Shown here: in pieces, positions 15,537-24,428 of the stretch
Numbering within the stretch: the first letter of the stretch is position 1
Layout: every line of letters starts with the position of its first letter
From: Burkholderiales bacterium
Lineage (GTDB): Bacteria; Pseudomonadota; Gammaproteobacteria; Burkholderiales; WYBJ01
Direction of reading: 5' to 3'
Length of the DNA: 64,000 nucleotides
Assembly: GCA_022841915.1 (NCBI GenBank)
Contig: JALHQN010000023.1
Location: forward strand, 1 to 64,000
Position numbers and translations under genes: made by a program
Notes under the pieces: model-generated
What the model saw: the letters and a program-made list of their open reading frames with translations, nothing else
Database searches by the model: none
Told to the model about the DNA's origin: nothing

Positions 15537-16175
15537 ATGTTTTCGCTTGCCAATGTGCAGCATCGCTATGACGAGGTCGTCGCGCTCGCGATCGACGACT
15601 GGAGTGCCGCTCAAGGCGAGCACAGGCTGGTGCTCGGCCCCTCTGGCAGCGGCAAGACGACGCTTCTGCACTTGCTCGCCGGGGTGTTGCGCCCGCAGAG
15701 TGGTGTCGTCAAGGTGGCCGATTGCGACCTCGCCACACTCTCTTCTGCGGCACTCGATCGGTTTCGCGGGCAGAACATAGGCCTTGTCCTGCAGCGGCTG
15801 CATCTGATGTCCAGTCTGTCCGTGGAAAAAAATCTCCTGCTGGCGCAATACTGCGCAGGTCTGCCCCAGGATGCGAGCCATATCGAGCAATTGCTGTCCG
15901 ATCTCGGCATTGCTGATCGTGCTCGCGCTTATCCGCACCAGCTCAGTCACGGGCAGGCCCAGCGGGTCGCTGTCGCGCGCGCAGTCCTGAACCGCCCCAA
16001 ATTGATTCTTGCCGACGAACCGACGTCGAATCTGGACGATGAGAACTGCCAGCAGGCGCTGCGGCTGCTGTTGGATCAGGCGGACCGATGCGGCGCCACA
16101 TTGCTGATCGCCACTCATGACAGCCGCCTCAAGCCCCACTTCGAACATCATTTCACGCTGCCGGTGAACGAATGA
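15537..16175 (+). CDS. ABC transporter ATP-binding protein (LolD/MacB-like) of the zinc island
   Basis: A 212-aa ATPase: Walker A GPSGSGKTT (about residues 39-47), Q-loop VLQRLHLM, signature LSHGQAQRVAVARA, Walker B LILADEPTSNLDD and switch His in ATHDSR. Similarity is to the LolD/MacB/FtsE class, which powers mechanotransmission rather than classic import. Its stop overlaps the permease start (ATGA at 16172-16175). It follows the second COG0523 gene by 38 bases. The set ATPase, FtsX-like permease, small exported protein, DUF3299 recalls, from memory, the zinc-responsive PA4063-PA4066 operon of Pseudomonas aeruginosa. Substrate unknown. Confidence 0.88.
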   Translation: MFSLANVQHRYDEVVALAIDDWSAAQGEHRLVLGPSGSGKTTLLHLLAGVLRPQSGVVKVADCDLATLSSAALDRFRGQNIGLVLQRLHLMSSLSVEKNLLLAQYCAGLPQDASHIEQLLSDLGIADRARAYPHQLSHGQAQRVAVARAVLNRPKLILADEPTSNLDDENCQQALRLLLDQADRCGATLLIATHDSRLKPHFEHHFTLPVNE

Positions 16176-17380
16176 ACTTGGCCACCCTCAGCTTTTCGTA
16201 TGTTCGGGCGCGTCCCTGGAACACCGCGCTGATACTGCTTCTGCTCGCCCTCGGCACAGCCACGATCACGATGCTGCTGCTGGCGTCCGCGCAGTTGCAC
16301 GAACGCATGCATCGGGATGCACGCGGCATCGATCTGGTGGTGGGCGCAAAGGGCAGTCCGCTCCAACTCGTGCTGTCGGCCGTTTATCACCTCGATGTCC
16401 CCACGGGGAACATTCCGTTGTCCGAGGCCAAGGCGCTGCAGCAGCGCAAACCCCTGGTAAGGCACGCGATACCTCTGTCGCTGGGCGATTCCTATCAGGG
16501 CTTTCGAATCGTGGGCACCGAGCACAGCTATGTCACGCACTATGGTGGCAAGCCGGCACAGGGCCGGCTGTGGGAGAAATCGATGGAGGCGGTGCTTGGG
16601 GCCGAGGTGGCGCAACGCACAGGCCTTCGCCTCGGCGGGAGTTTCACCGGATCGCATGGCCTCGAGGAGGGCGGCATGCATCACGGCGATCATCCCTACG
16701 CGATCGTAGGCGTGCTCGAGCGCACAGGGACCGTTCTCGACCGGGTCATTTTGACGAGTCTGGAGAGCGTTTGGGACGTGCATGCCAAGGCGCATGTCGA
16801 TCCCGGCGAGAAGCCGATGCCTCTCGAGGAGGAGGAGAAGGAGATCACTGCGCTGTTGATCCAGTACGGATCGCCGTTGGCGGTGTTGCAGTTGCCCCGA
16901 TTCGTCAATATCCAGACCGAAATGCAGGCGGCCTCACCTGCCTTCGAGAGCGCACGCTTGTTCAGGTTGCTCGGTGTCGGCTTCGATGTCGTGCGCGCGT
17001 TCGCTGCGATTCTGATCGTCAGCGCGGCGATCAGCGTTTTCGTCGCGCTGTACAACGCACTGCGCGAGCGGCGCTACGACCTGGCCATTCTCCGAACGCT
17101 GGGCGCGTCGCGCCGCAAGCTCATGGGCTTGATCGTCGTCGAGGGAATCATGCTCTCGATGCTTGGATCCTTGATCGGCATCGCCCTGGGGCATGTCATG
17201 ACCGAACTGCTCGGCATGCTGTTGAGTGCGCGCCAGCAGGTGGAGATCACCGGGTGGTATTGGGTTCAGCACGAATGGTGGCTGCTGGTGATGGGTGCAG
17301 CGGTGGGCTTGGCGGCGGCGATCGTCCCGGCGATATTCGCCTACCGGACCGATCTTGCTCGCACGCTCGCGGAGGGCTGA
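16172..17380 (+). CDS. FtsX/MacB-like ABC permease of the zinc island
   Basis: A 402-aa inner-membrane protein of the MacB/FtsX type: an N-terminal helix (ALILLLLALGTATITMLLL), a large periplasmic MacB_PCD-like domain (about residues 35-255, including the His-rich GLEEGGMHHGDHPYAIVG), then three C-terminal helices within the FtsX domain (FAAILIVSAAISVFVALYNA, then LMGLIVVEGIMLSMLGSL). Its start overlaps the ATPase stop, so the two are coupled. The HHGDH stretch faces the periplasm and may bind metal. In this class the pump works on periplasmic or outer-membrane partners, so the exported small protein and DUF3299 next door are plausible partners. Direction of action is unknown. Confidence 0.87.
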   Translation: MNLATLSFSYVRARPWNTALILLLLALGTATITMLLLASAQLHERMHRDARGIDLVVGAKGSPLQLVLSAVYHLDVPTGNIPLSEAKALQQRKPLVRHAIPLSLGDSYQGFRIVGTEHSYVTHYGGKPAQGRLWEKSMEAVLGAEVAQRTGLRLGGSFTGSHGLEEGGMHHGDHPYAIVGVLERTGTVLDRVILTSLESVWDVHAKAHVDPGEKPMPLEEEEKEITALLIQYGSPLAVLQLPRFVNIQTEMQAASPAFESARLFRLLGVGFDVVRAFAAILIVSAAISVFVALYNALRERRYDLAILRTLGASRRKLMGLIVVEGIMLSMLGSLIGIALGHVMTELLGMLLSARQQVEITGWYWVQHEWWLLVMGAAVGLAAAIVPAIFAYRTDLARTLAEG

Positions 17381-17400
17381 GGAACGCTTTGGAAATCGAT

Positions 17401-17691
17401 ATGAGGGGGCAAGAGATGATCGCAAGGAGCTTGAGGAGCGTGCTGGCGCTGGTGCTTGCAGCCGGCTCGATCGCCTTTTCTGGCGCGGCCGAGGCTGCCC
17501 ATGCGCACAGCAAGCAGCAGCTGGACGAAGACATCATGGATCACCGCACGATGGCCGAAGCGCACCGCAAGGTGGCGGATTGCCTGGAGGCAGGCAAGCC
17601 GGAGAAGGAGTGCCGGGCACAGCTTGCCAAGGACTGCAAAGGAGTGGGCATCGGGCGTAGCTGCGGCATGAAGGACAGACACAAGCATTGA
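17401..17691 (+). CDS. Small exported Cys/His-containing protein of the zinc island
   Basis: A 96-aa protein (91 aa from the alternative ATG 17416) with a signal peptide (SLRSVLALVLAAGSIAFSG, cleavage near AEA) and a mature part of about 65 residues rich in possible metal ligands: HAHS at the new N terminus, DHRTMAEAHRKVADCLEAG, four Cys in all, and a KDRHKH tail. The regular Cys spacing suggests disulfides or a metal site. It lies 20 bases after the ABC permease and upstream of DUF3299. I do not recognise a named family. A periplasmic zinc-binding partner of the transporter is inferred from context only. Confidence 0.7.
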   Translation: MRGQEMIARSLRSVLALVLAAGSIAFSGAAEAAHAHSKQQLDEDIMDHRTMAEAHRKVADCLEAGKPEKECRAQLAKDCKGVGIGRSCGMKDRHKH

Positions 17692-17882
17692 CGGTGCACG
17701 GGTGTTGCGGATGCGATCGATCCGCCGCTTCGCGACGGACGGGCCTTCGGTTGCCGTACAATATCCGGCCGCCTAGGGTGTCAGGCGGGTGATCGGGTTC
17801 GACCAAGTTTCCTGATGCCCGGCTTCCCGCCGATGGTGTCGATAGCCAGCGTGTTCCTCCCAACCTGCTCGAGGAGGGTTTC

Positions 17883-18383
17883 ATGAGATTCCTGCTTTAC
17901 GTCGCGCTGTCGCTGGTGCTGGGGCAATCGATCGTATGGGCATTCACCGGTGCGCCCAAAGAGGATCCCGGTCCGCGCTCGCCGCCGCCCGAATTCTTCG
18001 CGAAGCCGCTGCCGGAACTGAAGGGCGTGGTGTCTTGGAAGACGCTCGCCGAGGTGACGCCGGTCAAGCAGAAGGACAAGTTCATTCCCAGTTTTTCCCG
18101 CGGCATTGTCAGCCTGGACAAGAAGGAAGTGCGCCTGCAGGGCTTCATGCTGCCTCTGGAGACCGGCGAGCGCCAGAAGACCTTCATTCTCACAGCAATG
18201 CCGCCAAGTTGCGCGTTCTGCCTGCCGGGCGGGCCGGATGCGATCGTGGAGGTCAAGGCCAGGACGCCGATCAAGTACGCCTACGAGCCGATCGTCGTGA
18301 GTGGCCGCTTCACCCTACTGCGAGACGATCCCACGGGGTTGTTCTACCGGCTGACCGATGCGGTGCTGATCAGCGGGAAGTAG
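17883..18383 (+). CDS. DUF3299 domain exported protein
   Basis: A 166-aa protein with an N-terminal signal or anchor segment (MRFLLYVALSLVLGQSIVWAF) and a DUF3299 domain: VRLQGFMLPLETGERQKTFILT, then the Cys pair in PPSCAFCLPGGPDAIVEV. The CxxC resembles a metal or redox site in the periplasm. GAGGAGGGT precedes the ATG. It follows the small exported protein by 191 bases and closes the zinc island. DUF3299 genes commonly sit with LolD/MacB-like ABC genes under zinc control in other proteobacteria as I recall. The function is unknown. Confidence 0.82.
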   Translation: MRFLLYVALSLVLGQSIVWAFTGAPKEDPGPRSPPPEFFAKPLPELKGVVSWKTLAEVTPVKQKDKFIPSFSRGIVSLDKKEVRLQGFMLPLETGERQKTFILTAMPPSCAFCLPGGPDAIVEVKARTPIKYAYEPIVVSGRFTLLRDDPTGLFYRLTDAVLISGK

Positions 18384-18524
18384 CCGCAGAGCGCGGTACG
18401 GGCTCGACAGTGACGGGTGTCCGGTGGTCGCGGGCAATCCGTCTGCTTGCGCGTATATAATCCTTCTTGCTCTGCCGTGCACAAGCGGCGGCCTCCTGCA
18501 TCCATCGAGTTCCTCCGCTGACCT

Positions 18525-19070
18525 ATGGCCGAAACACAAACCTACCACGGCACCACCATTCTCAGCGTGCGACGCGGCAGCCGTGTGGCCATGGGCGGGG
18601 ATGGGCAAGTCACGCTGGGCAATATCGTCGTCAAGGCAAGTGCCCGCAAGGTGCGCCGGATGTATCAGGACAAGATTCTCAGCGGATTTGCAGGCGGTAC
18701 CGCCGATGCATTCACCCTGTTCGAGCGCTTCGAGGCGAAACTCGAGAAGCATCAAGGCAATCTGATCCGGTCCGCTGTCGAACTGGCGAAAGACTGGCGC
18801 ACCGACCGCATACTGCGGCGTCTGGAGGCGATGCTGGCCGTGGCCGATCGTGAGGCCTCGTTGATCATCACCGGCAACGGCGACGTGCTCGAGCCGGAAC
18901 AAGGTATCGTGGCCATCGGCAGCGGCGGCGCCTATGCGCAGTCGGCGGCGCGCGCCTTGCTGGAGAACACGGATTTGCCACCCGCGGATATCGTCAAGCG
19001 TGCACTGGTGATCGCCGGCGATCTGTGCATCTACACCAACCAGCAGCACGTGATCGAAACGCTGGAGTAG
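18525..19070 (+). CDS. hslV: ATP-dependent protease peptidase subunit HslV
   Basis: A 181-aa threonine protease forming the double-hexamer core of HslUV, degrading misfolded cytoplasmic proteins. The catalytic Thr is Thr10, exposed by removal of a short propeptide (MAETQTYHG before TTILSVRR), as in other betaproteobacteria. GDGQVTLGN and the [14 protein letters not shown] segment are conserved. It lies 8 bases before hslU. A consensus TATAAT (18456-18461) lies upstream, without a convincing -35 or sigma-32 pattern. Confidence 0.96.
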   Translation: MAETQTYHGTTILSVRRGSRVAMGGDGQVTLGNIVVKASARKVRRMYQDKILSGFAGGTADAFTLFERFEAKLEKHQGNLIRSAVELAKDWRTDRILRRLEAMLAVADREASLIITGNGDVLEPEQGIVAIGSGGAYAQSAARALLENTDLPPADIVKRALVIAGDLCIYTNQQHVIETLE

Positions 19071-19078
19071 TCCGAGAT

Positions 19079-20407
19079 ATGTCTGGAATGACGCCGCAAG
19101 AGATCGTTCACGAACTCGACAAGCACATCATCGGTCAGGGCGCAGCCAAACGGGCCGTCGCGATCGCCCTGCGCAATCGCTGGCGTCGACAGCGGGTCGA
19201 TGAGCCACTGCGCCAGGAGATCACGCCGAAGAACATCCTGATGATCGGCCCCACGGGGGTGGGCAAGACCGAGATCGCACGCCGGTTGGCGAAGCTTGCG
19301 GAGGCCCCTTTCATCAAGATCGAGGCGACCAAGTTCACCGAAGTCGGCTATGTCGGGCGCGACGTCGATACCATCGTTCGCGACCTGGTCGAGATCGCCA
19401 TCAAGCAGACGCGGGAAGCCGAGACGCGCAAGGTCCGGCACAAGGCCGAGGATGCGGCCGAGGAGCGCATCCTCGATGCGCTACTTCCGCCACCGCGGGA
19501 AACCGGTTTCAGCGAGCCCGAAGAGCGTGACTCGGTGGCCAGGCAAAAATTTCGCAAGAAGCTGCGCGAGGGCGAACTCGATGATCGAGAAATCGAACTG
19601 GAAGTCTCGGTCGGGCAGCCGCAGATGGAAATACTCGCGCCTCCGGGCATGGAAGATCTGACGTCGCAAATCCAGGGCATGTTCCAGAACCTCGGCGGCT
19701 CGCGCAAGAAGCTGCGCAAGCTGCGCATCAACGAGGCCATGAAGTTGCTGACCGAAGAAGAGGCTGCCAAGCTCGTCAACGATGACGACTTGAAAGCCCG
19801 CGCACTGGCCAATGTGGAGCAGAACGGCATCGTTTTTCTCGACGAGATCGACAAGATCACGGCGCGCAGCGATGCCCATGGCGCCGATGTCTCTCGCCAA
19901 GGCGTGCAGCGCGATCTGCTGCCCTTGGTCGAGGGAACCACCATCACCACGAAGTATGGCATGGTGCGCACAGACCATATTCTCTTCATCGCGAGCGGCG
20001 CCTTCCATCTGTCCAAGCCTTCGGACCTCATCCCCGAGCTTCAGGGGCGCTTCCCGATACGCGTCGAGCTCGAGTCGCTCAGCGTGAGCGATTTCGAGCA
20101 AATTCTCACCAACACCGATGCGTGCCTGACCAAGCAGTACCAAGCGCTGCTGAACACCGAGTCCGTCGTGCTCGACTTCCACGCCGAGGGGATCCGGCGG
20201 CTTGCCGAGATTGCCTTTCAGGTCAACGAGAAGACCGAAAACATCGGCGCACGGCGGCTGTATACCGTGATGGAGAAGTTGCTCGAGGAACTCTCATTCG
20301 ACGCCTCCAAGCACGAGGGGCGAACGATTGCCATCGATGCGCAGTATGTCGATGGCCGACTGAAGGATCTCGCCCAGAGCGAGGATCTTGCGCGGTACGT
20401 TCTGTAG
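19079..20407 (+). CDS. hslU: HslU ATPase/unfoldase subunit
   Basis: A 442-aa AAA+ unfoldase that feeds substrates into HslV. Walker A is [17 protein letters not shown] (about residue 60), Walker [11 protein letters not shown], and between them lies the I-domain (about residues 110-240), rich in charged residues. The C terminus ends LARYVL, the tail that inserts into HslV. The start at 19079 ([20 protein letters not shown]) matches family length; an in-frame start at 19025 lies within hslV and is rejected. Confidence 0.96.
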   Translation: MSGMTPQEIVHELDKHIIGQGAAKRAVAIALRNRWRRQRVDEPLRQEITPKNILMIGPTGVGKTEIARRLAKLAEAPFIKIEATKFTEVGYVGRDVDTIVRDLVEIAIKQTREAETRKVRHKAEDAAEERILDALLPPPRETGFSEPEERDSVARQKFRKKLREGELDDREIELEVSVGQPQMEILAPPGMEDLTSQIQGMFQNLGGSRKKLRKLRINEAMKLLTEEEAAKLVNDDDLKARALANVEQNGIVFLDEIDKITARSDAHGADVSRQGVQRDLLPLVEGTTITTKYGMVRTDHILFIASGAFHLSKPSDLIPELQGRFPIRVELESLSVSDFEQILTNTDACLTKQYQALLNTESVVLDFHAEGIRRLAEIAFQVNEKTENIGARRLYTVMEKLLEELSFDASKHEGRTIAIDAQYVDGRLKDLAQSEDLARYVL

Positions 20408-20540
20408 CAGGACGGTTTTTCCGAGCGATCCGAGGGTCGATTCGTAGGCCGGATCCCGCGTCTGACGTGGATTCGAGCGATGCCCGATTCGCGCATGGAC
20501 GTCATCGGTTCGTGCAAGGTTCGATTCGAGGATCGCTGCC

Positions 20541-21926
20541 GTGTTGCGTTTCTTCTGCCGTTTGCTCGCTGTATTGGGGTGTACGCTCCACGCTGGCGTC
20601 GGTCTTGCCGCCACGCTCGACGGGACTGCGTTTTATCGTGAGCGCATTGCGCTGCCGCCCGGTGCGGTGTTCGACGTCGTGCTCTTGGAGGTCGGCGCAG
20701 CCCATGCCCGTTCCCAGCCGATTGCGCGAGCGCGGCATTCTCCTCCAGGCCCACCCCCCTTTGTCTTTCGGTTGAGCTACGACGACGCGGCGATTCGCTC
20801 AGGGGTGCGTTATGTTGTGCGCGCGCGTATCGAGCACGAGGGTCGAGCCTTGTTTACGACGGCGCGCGATATCGACTTGCGGTTCGATGGCACCGATGCG
20901 CCCGTGCGACTGTTGCTCGTGTCCGGCCGAGGTGAGCAGTCGGCCAGACCAGCGATGCCGGGTTCACTGCCGGCAACTTTCCGCGGTGAACTGCCCGGGG
21001 CCGACGCAACCGTGGCCTGGCATGTCGATCTGCTTGCAGCAGGCCGCTATCAGTGGCGCCAGACCTTTCTCGGCAAACCCGAGCCCAATCAGTTCGATGA
21101 CATTGGTCGTTGGCGTTGGGATAGCAAGCGCCGCCGCATCGAGTTCAGGGGCACCCAAGAGCAGCCGGTCTACTTCGAACTCGCCGAGAACGGGGCGTTG
21201 CGCACATTGGATCGGGCGGGTCGGCGTATCGATTCCGCGCACAACGATCTTCTGCAGCGCCAGGCAGATCACGAGCCCATCGAGCCTCGTTTGCATCTCA
21301 CAGGGATGTTCAGCTACCTCGCCGATGCGGCGACGATCGTGCTTTGTGCCAACAGTGAACGTCTGCCCGTCGCCATGGAAGGCGACTATCGGGCTCTCGA
21401 GGCGGCATATACTGCGGCGCGGGAGTCTCCTGGTCAGCCGGTGCTGGCGCGGTTGGAGGGGCGGATAGCGCTGCGGCCGTCGGCTGAGGCAGGGAAGTCC
21501 CCGCTGCGGACGGTTGTCGTGGAACGATTCATCGGTCTTGCGCCTCGGGAAACCTGTGGCCAGCCGATCGCGGCGAGTGCGTTGCGCAATACCTACTGGA
21601 GGCTGGTCCGCCTGGAGGGCGAGTCCGTGCATGCGGAGGGCCAACAGCGCGAGCCGCATCTTGTCTTCGCCGCCGAAGGGGAGCGCGTCAGCGGCAGCGG
21701 CGGGTGCAATCGCTTGCTCGGCACGTTCGCCGTCGATGGTGAGCGCATCAAGCTCTCGCCCATGGCGGCGACGAGAATGGCCTGCCCGGCAGGCATGGAA
21801 CAAGAGCAGCGCTTCGTGCGCTCGCTCGAGCAGGTTGTGCGCTATCGCATCCGTGGCAGCCAGCTCGAATTGTTTGCCAATGGACCGCAAGCCGTTGCCC
21901 GTTTCGAGGCAGTCGCCCTGCCGTGA
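20541..21926 (+). CDS. Composite envelope protein: YbaY-like, NlpE-like and META domains
   Basis: A 461-aa exported protein (signal FFCRLLAVLGCTLHAGVGLAA; possibly a lipoprotein with Cys in VLGC, though the lipobox is imperfect). Three modules follow: a YbaY-type domain (about 25-135, LDGTAFYRERIALPPGAVFDVVL), an NlpE-like region (about 145-330, ATFRGELPGADATVAWHVDL and YFELAENGALRTLDRAGR), and a C-terminal META domain (about 350-461, NTYWRLVRLEG through GSGGCNRLLGTF and MAATRMACP). All three are envelope-stress or small-molecule-response modules. It stands alone between hslU and a convergent gene. Exact role unknown. Confidence 0.78.
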   Translation: MLRFFCRLLAVLGCTLHAGVGLAATLDGTAFYRERIALPPGAVFDVVLLEVGAAHARSQPIARARHSPPGPPPFVFRLSYDDAAIRSGVRYVVRARIEHEGRALFTTARDIDLRFDGTDAPVRLLLVSGRGEQSARPAMPGSLPATFRGELPGADATVAWHVDLLAAGRYQWRQTFLGKPEPNQFDDIGRWRWDSKRRRIEFRGTQEQPVYFELAENGALRTLDRAGRRIDSAHNDLLQRQADHEPIEPRLHLTGMFSYLADAATIVLCANSERLPVAMEGDYRALEAAYTAARESPGQPVLARLEGRIALRPSAEAGKSPLRTVVVERFIGLAPRETCGQPIAASALRNTYWRLVRLEGESVHAEGQQREPHLVFAAEGERVSGSGGCNRLLGTFAVDGERIKLSPMAATRMACPAGMEQEQRFVRSLEQVVRYRIRGSQLELFANGPQAVARFEAVALP

Positions 21927-21936
21927 CGGTGCGTGA

Positions 21937-22260
21937 TCAGCGCGATGCTTCGCCTGATCCAGCCAGGTGAATCGACTGCACGAGATCACACAAAAGCACG
22001 CGCTTCGACTTGATCATGGGCACTTGCCACGCGTGCGAGTGACCCGGCTTGGTTCGGTGCGCTTCGATTGCAGCTTCATCGCGCCACAGTTCCGAGAGCA
22101 CGATCCGACCGCTGCCATCGCGGGTGCGCAAGACTTCCATGCGCAGGCAGCCGTCGTCTTCGAGGGTCTCCGCTGCGTCCTGCTCGAGCTTGCGCAGGAA
22201 GTCGCTGGCTTGCTCGGCGTGCGGTTCGAACTCAACGATGATCGCGATTTGACCCATCAT
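21937..22260 (-). CDS. Antibiotic biosynthesis monooxygenase (ABM) domain protein
   Basis: A 107-aa single-domain dimeric alpha-beta barrel protein: QIAIIVEFEPHAEQASDFLRKL, then CLRMEVLRTRDGSGRIVLSELWRDEAAIEAH, the usual ABM layout. Such proteins act as heme-degrading, quinol or other small monooxygenases; the substrate cannot be told. The ATG overlaps the rlpA stop (ATGA at 22257-22260), so it is translated with the elongasome cluster, an unexpected companion. A second Met follows directly. Confidence 0.8.
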   Translation of the reverse strand: MMGQIAIIVEFEPHAEQASDFLRKLEQDAAETLEDDGCLRMEVLRTRDGSGRIVLSELWRDEAAIEAHRTKPGHSHAWQVPMIKSKRVLLCDLVQSIHLAGSGEASR

Positions 22261-23261
22261 CGAGGCGTTGCGAGCATTGGAGTGGTGCCGAGAAGTTGTC
22301 CGATTCGTTGCGCGGCGGCCAAGGCCTCTGCTTGGCTCGCATACGGGCCGGAGCGAATGCGAAACAGGTTGTTCGCGTTCGTCATGCTCAGGGCCGTGCC
22401 CAAGTCGCCCAACTCGACTTGCATCCGTTCCATGAACCGAAGTGCGTTGTCCTGGACCGAAAAAGCCGCCAACTGCAGATAGTGGCTTCCTGGGGTGGCA
22501 GCCACGGGCGGAACAACCGACGCGGATTCGGCTAGGGCCAAGGTTGAAGAAGGCGACTGCGCGAGGGCGGGCGAGGGCGGCGCGATCGTGATCGGTTCGG
22601 CTCTCCGGGTGGCGATCGGGACGGCCGGGGCGCTGTCGAACGACAGTATGCTCTCGACCTCCACCAAACCGCTGCCGTTGCGCACGAGATCGAGCCTGTG
22701 AGCAGCAACGTAGGACAGATCGATCAATCTCTCGTCCAGAAACGGTCCGCGGTCGTTGACTCGTACCACAACGGATCGCCCGTTGTTGACGTTCGTCACG
22801 CGCACATAGCTCGGTATGGGCAGGGTCGTGTGAGCGGCGGTCATGGCGTACATGTCGTAGACTTCGCCGGAGGCAGTGCGCCGACCGTGGTAGCGCCGCC
22901 CATACCAGGTGGCGATGCCACGCGCGCGGTAGGGCGCGAGCTGGGTCATCGGCGTGTAGCTGCGCCCCATGACCGTATACGGCCGGCCGGTGCCCCGGTG
23001 CAGAGGTTCGGCCTTTGGCACAGCATCTGGAATGGCATCGAGGTTGGCCGGCGCTTTGTCGCCAGGGCCATCGTCCAGATAATAGCCTCCACGCTTGCGC
23101 GACATGTCGCTGCCCGAGCGTGATGAAGCTTGCGTATCCGACGTTCGGGTGTCGGGCGCAGTGCGTCCCGAAAACGTGCCGCAGGCCGTGAGTGTCAGCA
23201 CGGCACAGCCGAGTGCTGCACGCCGAGCCAGCATCAATAGGGGGGTGGCGCGTTTGACCAT
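22257..23261 (-). CDS. rlpA: RlpA septal-ring lytic transglycosylase lipoprotein
   Basis: A 334-aa lipoprotein with lipobox LTAC at about residue 27. The double-psi beta-barrel domain (about 110-205) starts GIATWYGRRYHGRRTASGE and ends with NDRGPFLDERLIDLS, holding the catalytic Asp. A C-terminal SPOR domain (about 255-330, HYLQLAAFSVQDNALRFME) binds denuded glycan at the septum. It follows rodA by 17 bases in the mreBCD-mrdAB cluster. Confidence 0.93.
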   Translation of the reverse strand: MVKRATPLLMLARRAALGCAVLTLTACGTFSGRTAPDTRTSDTQASSRSGSDMSRKRGGYYLDDGPGDKAPANLDAIPDAVPKAEPLHRGTGRPYTVMGRSYTPMTQLAPYRARGIATWYGRRYHGRRTASGEVYDMYAMTAAHTTLPIPSYVRVTNVNNGRSVVVRVNDRGPFLDERLIDLSYVAAHRLDLVRNGSGLVEVESILSFDSAPAVPIATRRAEPITIAPPSPALAQSPSSTLALAESASVVPPVAATPGSHYLQLAAFSVQDNALRFMERMQVELGDLGTALSMTNANNLFRIRSGPYASQAEALAAAQRIGQLLGTTPMLATPR

Positions 23262-23278
23262 GCGTGCCTTGTCGAAAG

Positions 23279-24373
23279 TCAGGTCTGGACCAGCTTGCGA
23301 TGCGTTTGAATGCTCATCAGGATGCCAAATCCCAGGCAGATCGTCACCAGGGATGTCCCGCCGTAGCTGATGAGCGGCAAAGGCACGCCGACGACTGGCA
23401 GGATTCCGCTCACCATGCCCATGTTGACGAAGGCATAGGTGAAGAAGCCAAGCGTGATGGCGCCGGCGAGCAGGCGTGCGAACGTGGTGGGTGCGTTGGC
23501 CGTGATGACCATGCCCCGGCCGATGACTGCGAGAAAGAGGACAAGCAGCAGAATGTTGCCAATCAGTCCGAATTCTTCCGAGAACACCGCGAAGATGAAG
23601 TCGGTCGTGCGCTCGGGCAGAAAATCCAGATGCGTCTGCGTTCCGTTCAGCCAGCCTTTGCCCGCGAGCCCACCGCTGCCGACCGCGATGGTGGATTGGA
23701 TCGTATGGTAGCCGGCGCCCAGAGGGTCTTGCGTGGGATCGAGCAGAGTGAGGACTCGCCGGCGCTGGTAGTCATGCATGAGGTTCCAGATCACCGGCGC
23801 TGCCGCGATGCCGGCGAGGGCCAGCCCGCCAATAATGCGCCATGACAATCCTGCCAGGAACAGCACGTAGAAGCCGCTGGCAGCGATGAGCAGGGCAGTG
23901 CCCAGATCGGGCTGGCGCAAGATCAATACGACCGGGACCAGCAGGACTGCTGTGGCGATCGCATAGTGGCGTATTTGCAGCCCGCCTTCGTAGCGATGAA
24001 AGTACCAGGCCAGCATCATGGGCACGGCGATCTTCATCAGCTCCGAAGGCTGGATGCGCACGACCCCGAGATCGAGCCAACGACGCGCGCCATTGGTGAT
24101 GTCGCCAAAGAGCGCGACACCGATCAGCAGCAGCGACCCGAACAGATAGGCAGGCAGGGCGATGCGCATCAGGTTATTTGGCGGGATCTTCGCAGCCAGC
24201 CACATGACGGCGAAAGCCACCGCGAGGTTGACCAACTGGCCGCTCAGGCGCGGAAAGCTTTCGCCAGAGGCGCTGTAGAGCACCGCAACGCCAATGCCGA
24301 CCAGCATGCCGATGAATGCGAGCAGTATGCCGTCGATATGGGCGGTAAGTACCAGTGCGAGTCGCCGGACCAT
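23279..24373 (-). CDS. rodA: RodA peptidoglycan glycosyltransferase (rod shape)
   Basis: A 364-aa SEDS protein with about ten membrane helices that polymerises glycan for side-wall elongation with PBP2. The family signature GVPLPLISYGGTSLVTICLG near the C terminus, LQPSELMKIAVP-type segment (here VRIQPSELMKIAVPMMLAW) and WLDLGVVRIQPSELMK loop are clear. It follows mrdA by 55 bases and precedes rlpA, in the standard elongasome order mreB-mreC-mreD-mrdA-rodA-rlpA. Confidence 0.95.
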   Translation of the reverse strand: MVRRLALVLTAHIDGILLAFIGMLVGIGVAVLYSASGESFPRLSGQLVNLAVAFAVMWLAAKIPPNNLMRIALPAYLFGSLLLIGVALFGDITNGARRWLDLGVVRIQPSELMKIAVPMMLAWYFHRYEGGLQIRHYAIATAVLLVPVVLILRQPDLGTALLIAASGFYVLFLAGLSWRIIGGLALAGIAAAPVIWNLMHDYQRRRVLTLLDPTQDPLGAGYHTIQSTIAVGSGGLAGKGWLNGTQTHLDFLPERTTDFIFAVFSEEFGLIGNILLLVLFLAVIGRGMVITANAPTTFARLLAGAITLGFFTYAFVNMGMVSGILPVVGVPLPLISYGGTSLVTICLGFGILMSIQTHRKLVQT

Positions 24374-24428
24374 GCGCTATTCCGAAGCCTCGACGCAGGG
24401 CGATGGCGGAAAATGGTCGGATTGCACG

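Noticed and set aside
18456-18461. Heat-shock (sigma-32) promoter for hslVU
   Set aside because: TATAAT is clear, but no CTTGAA-type -35 or CCCCAT-type -10 accompanies it, so the sigma factor cannot be stated.
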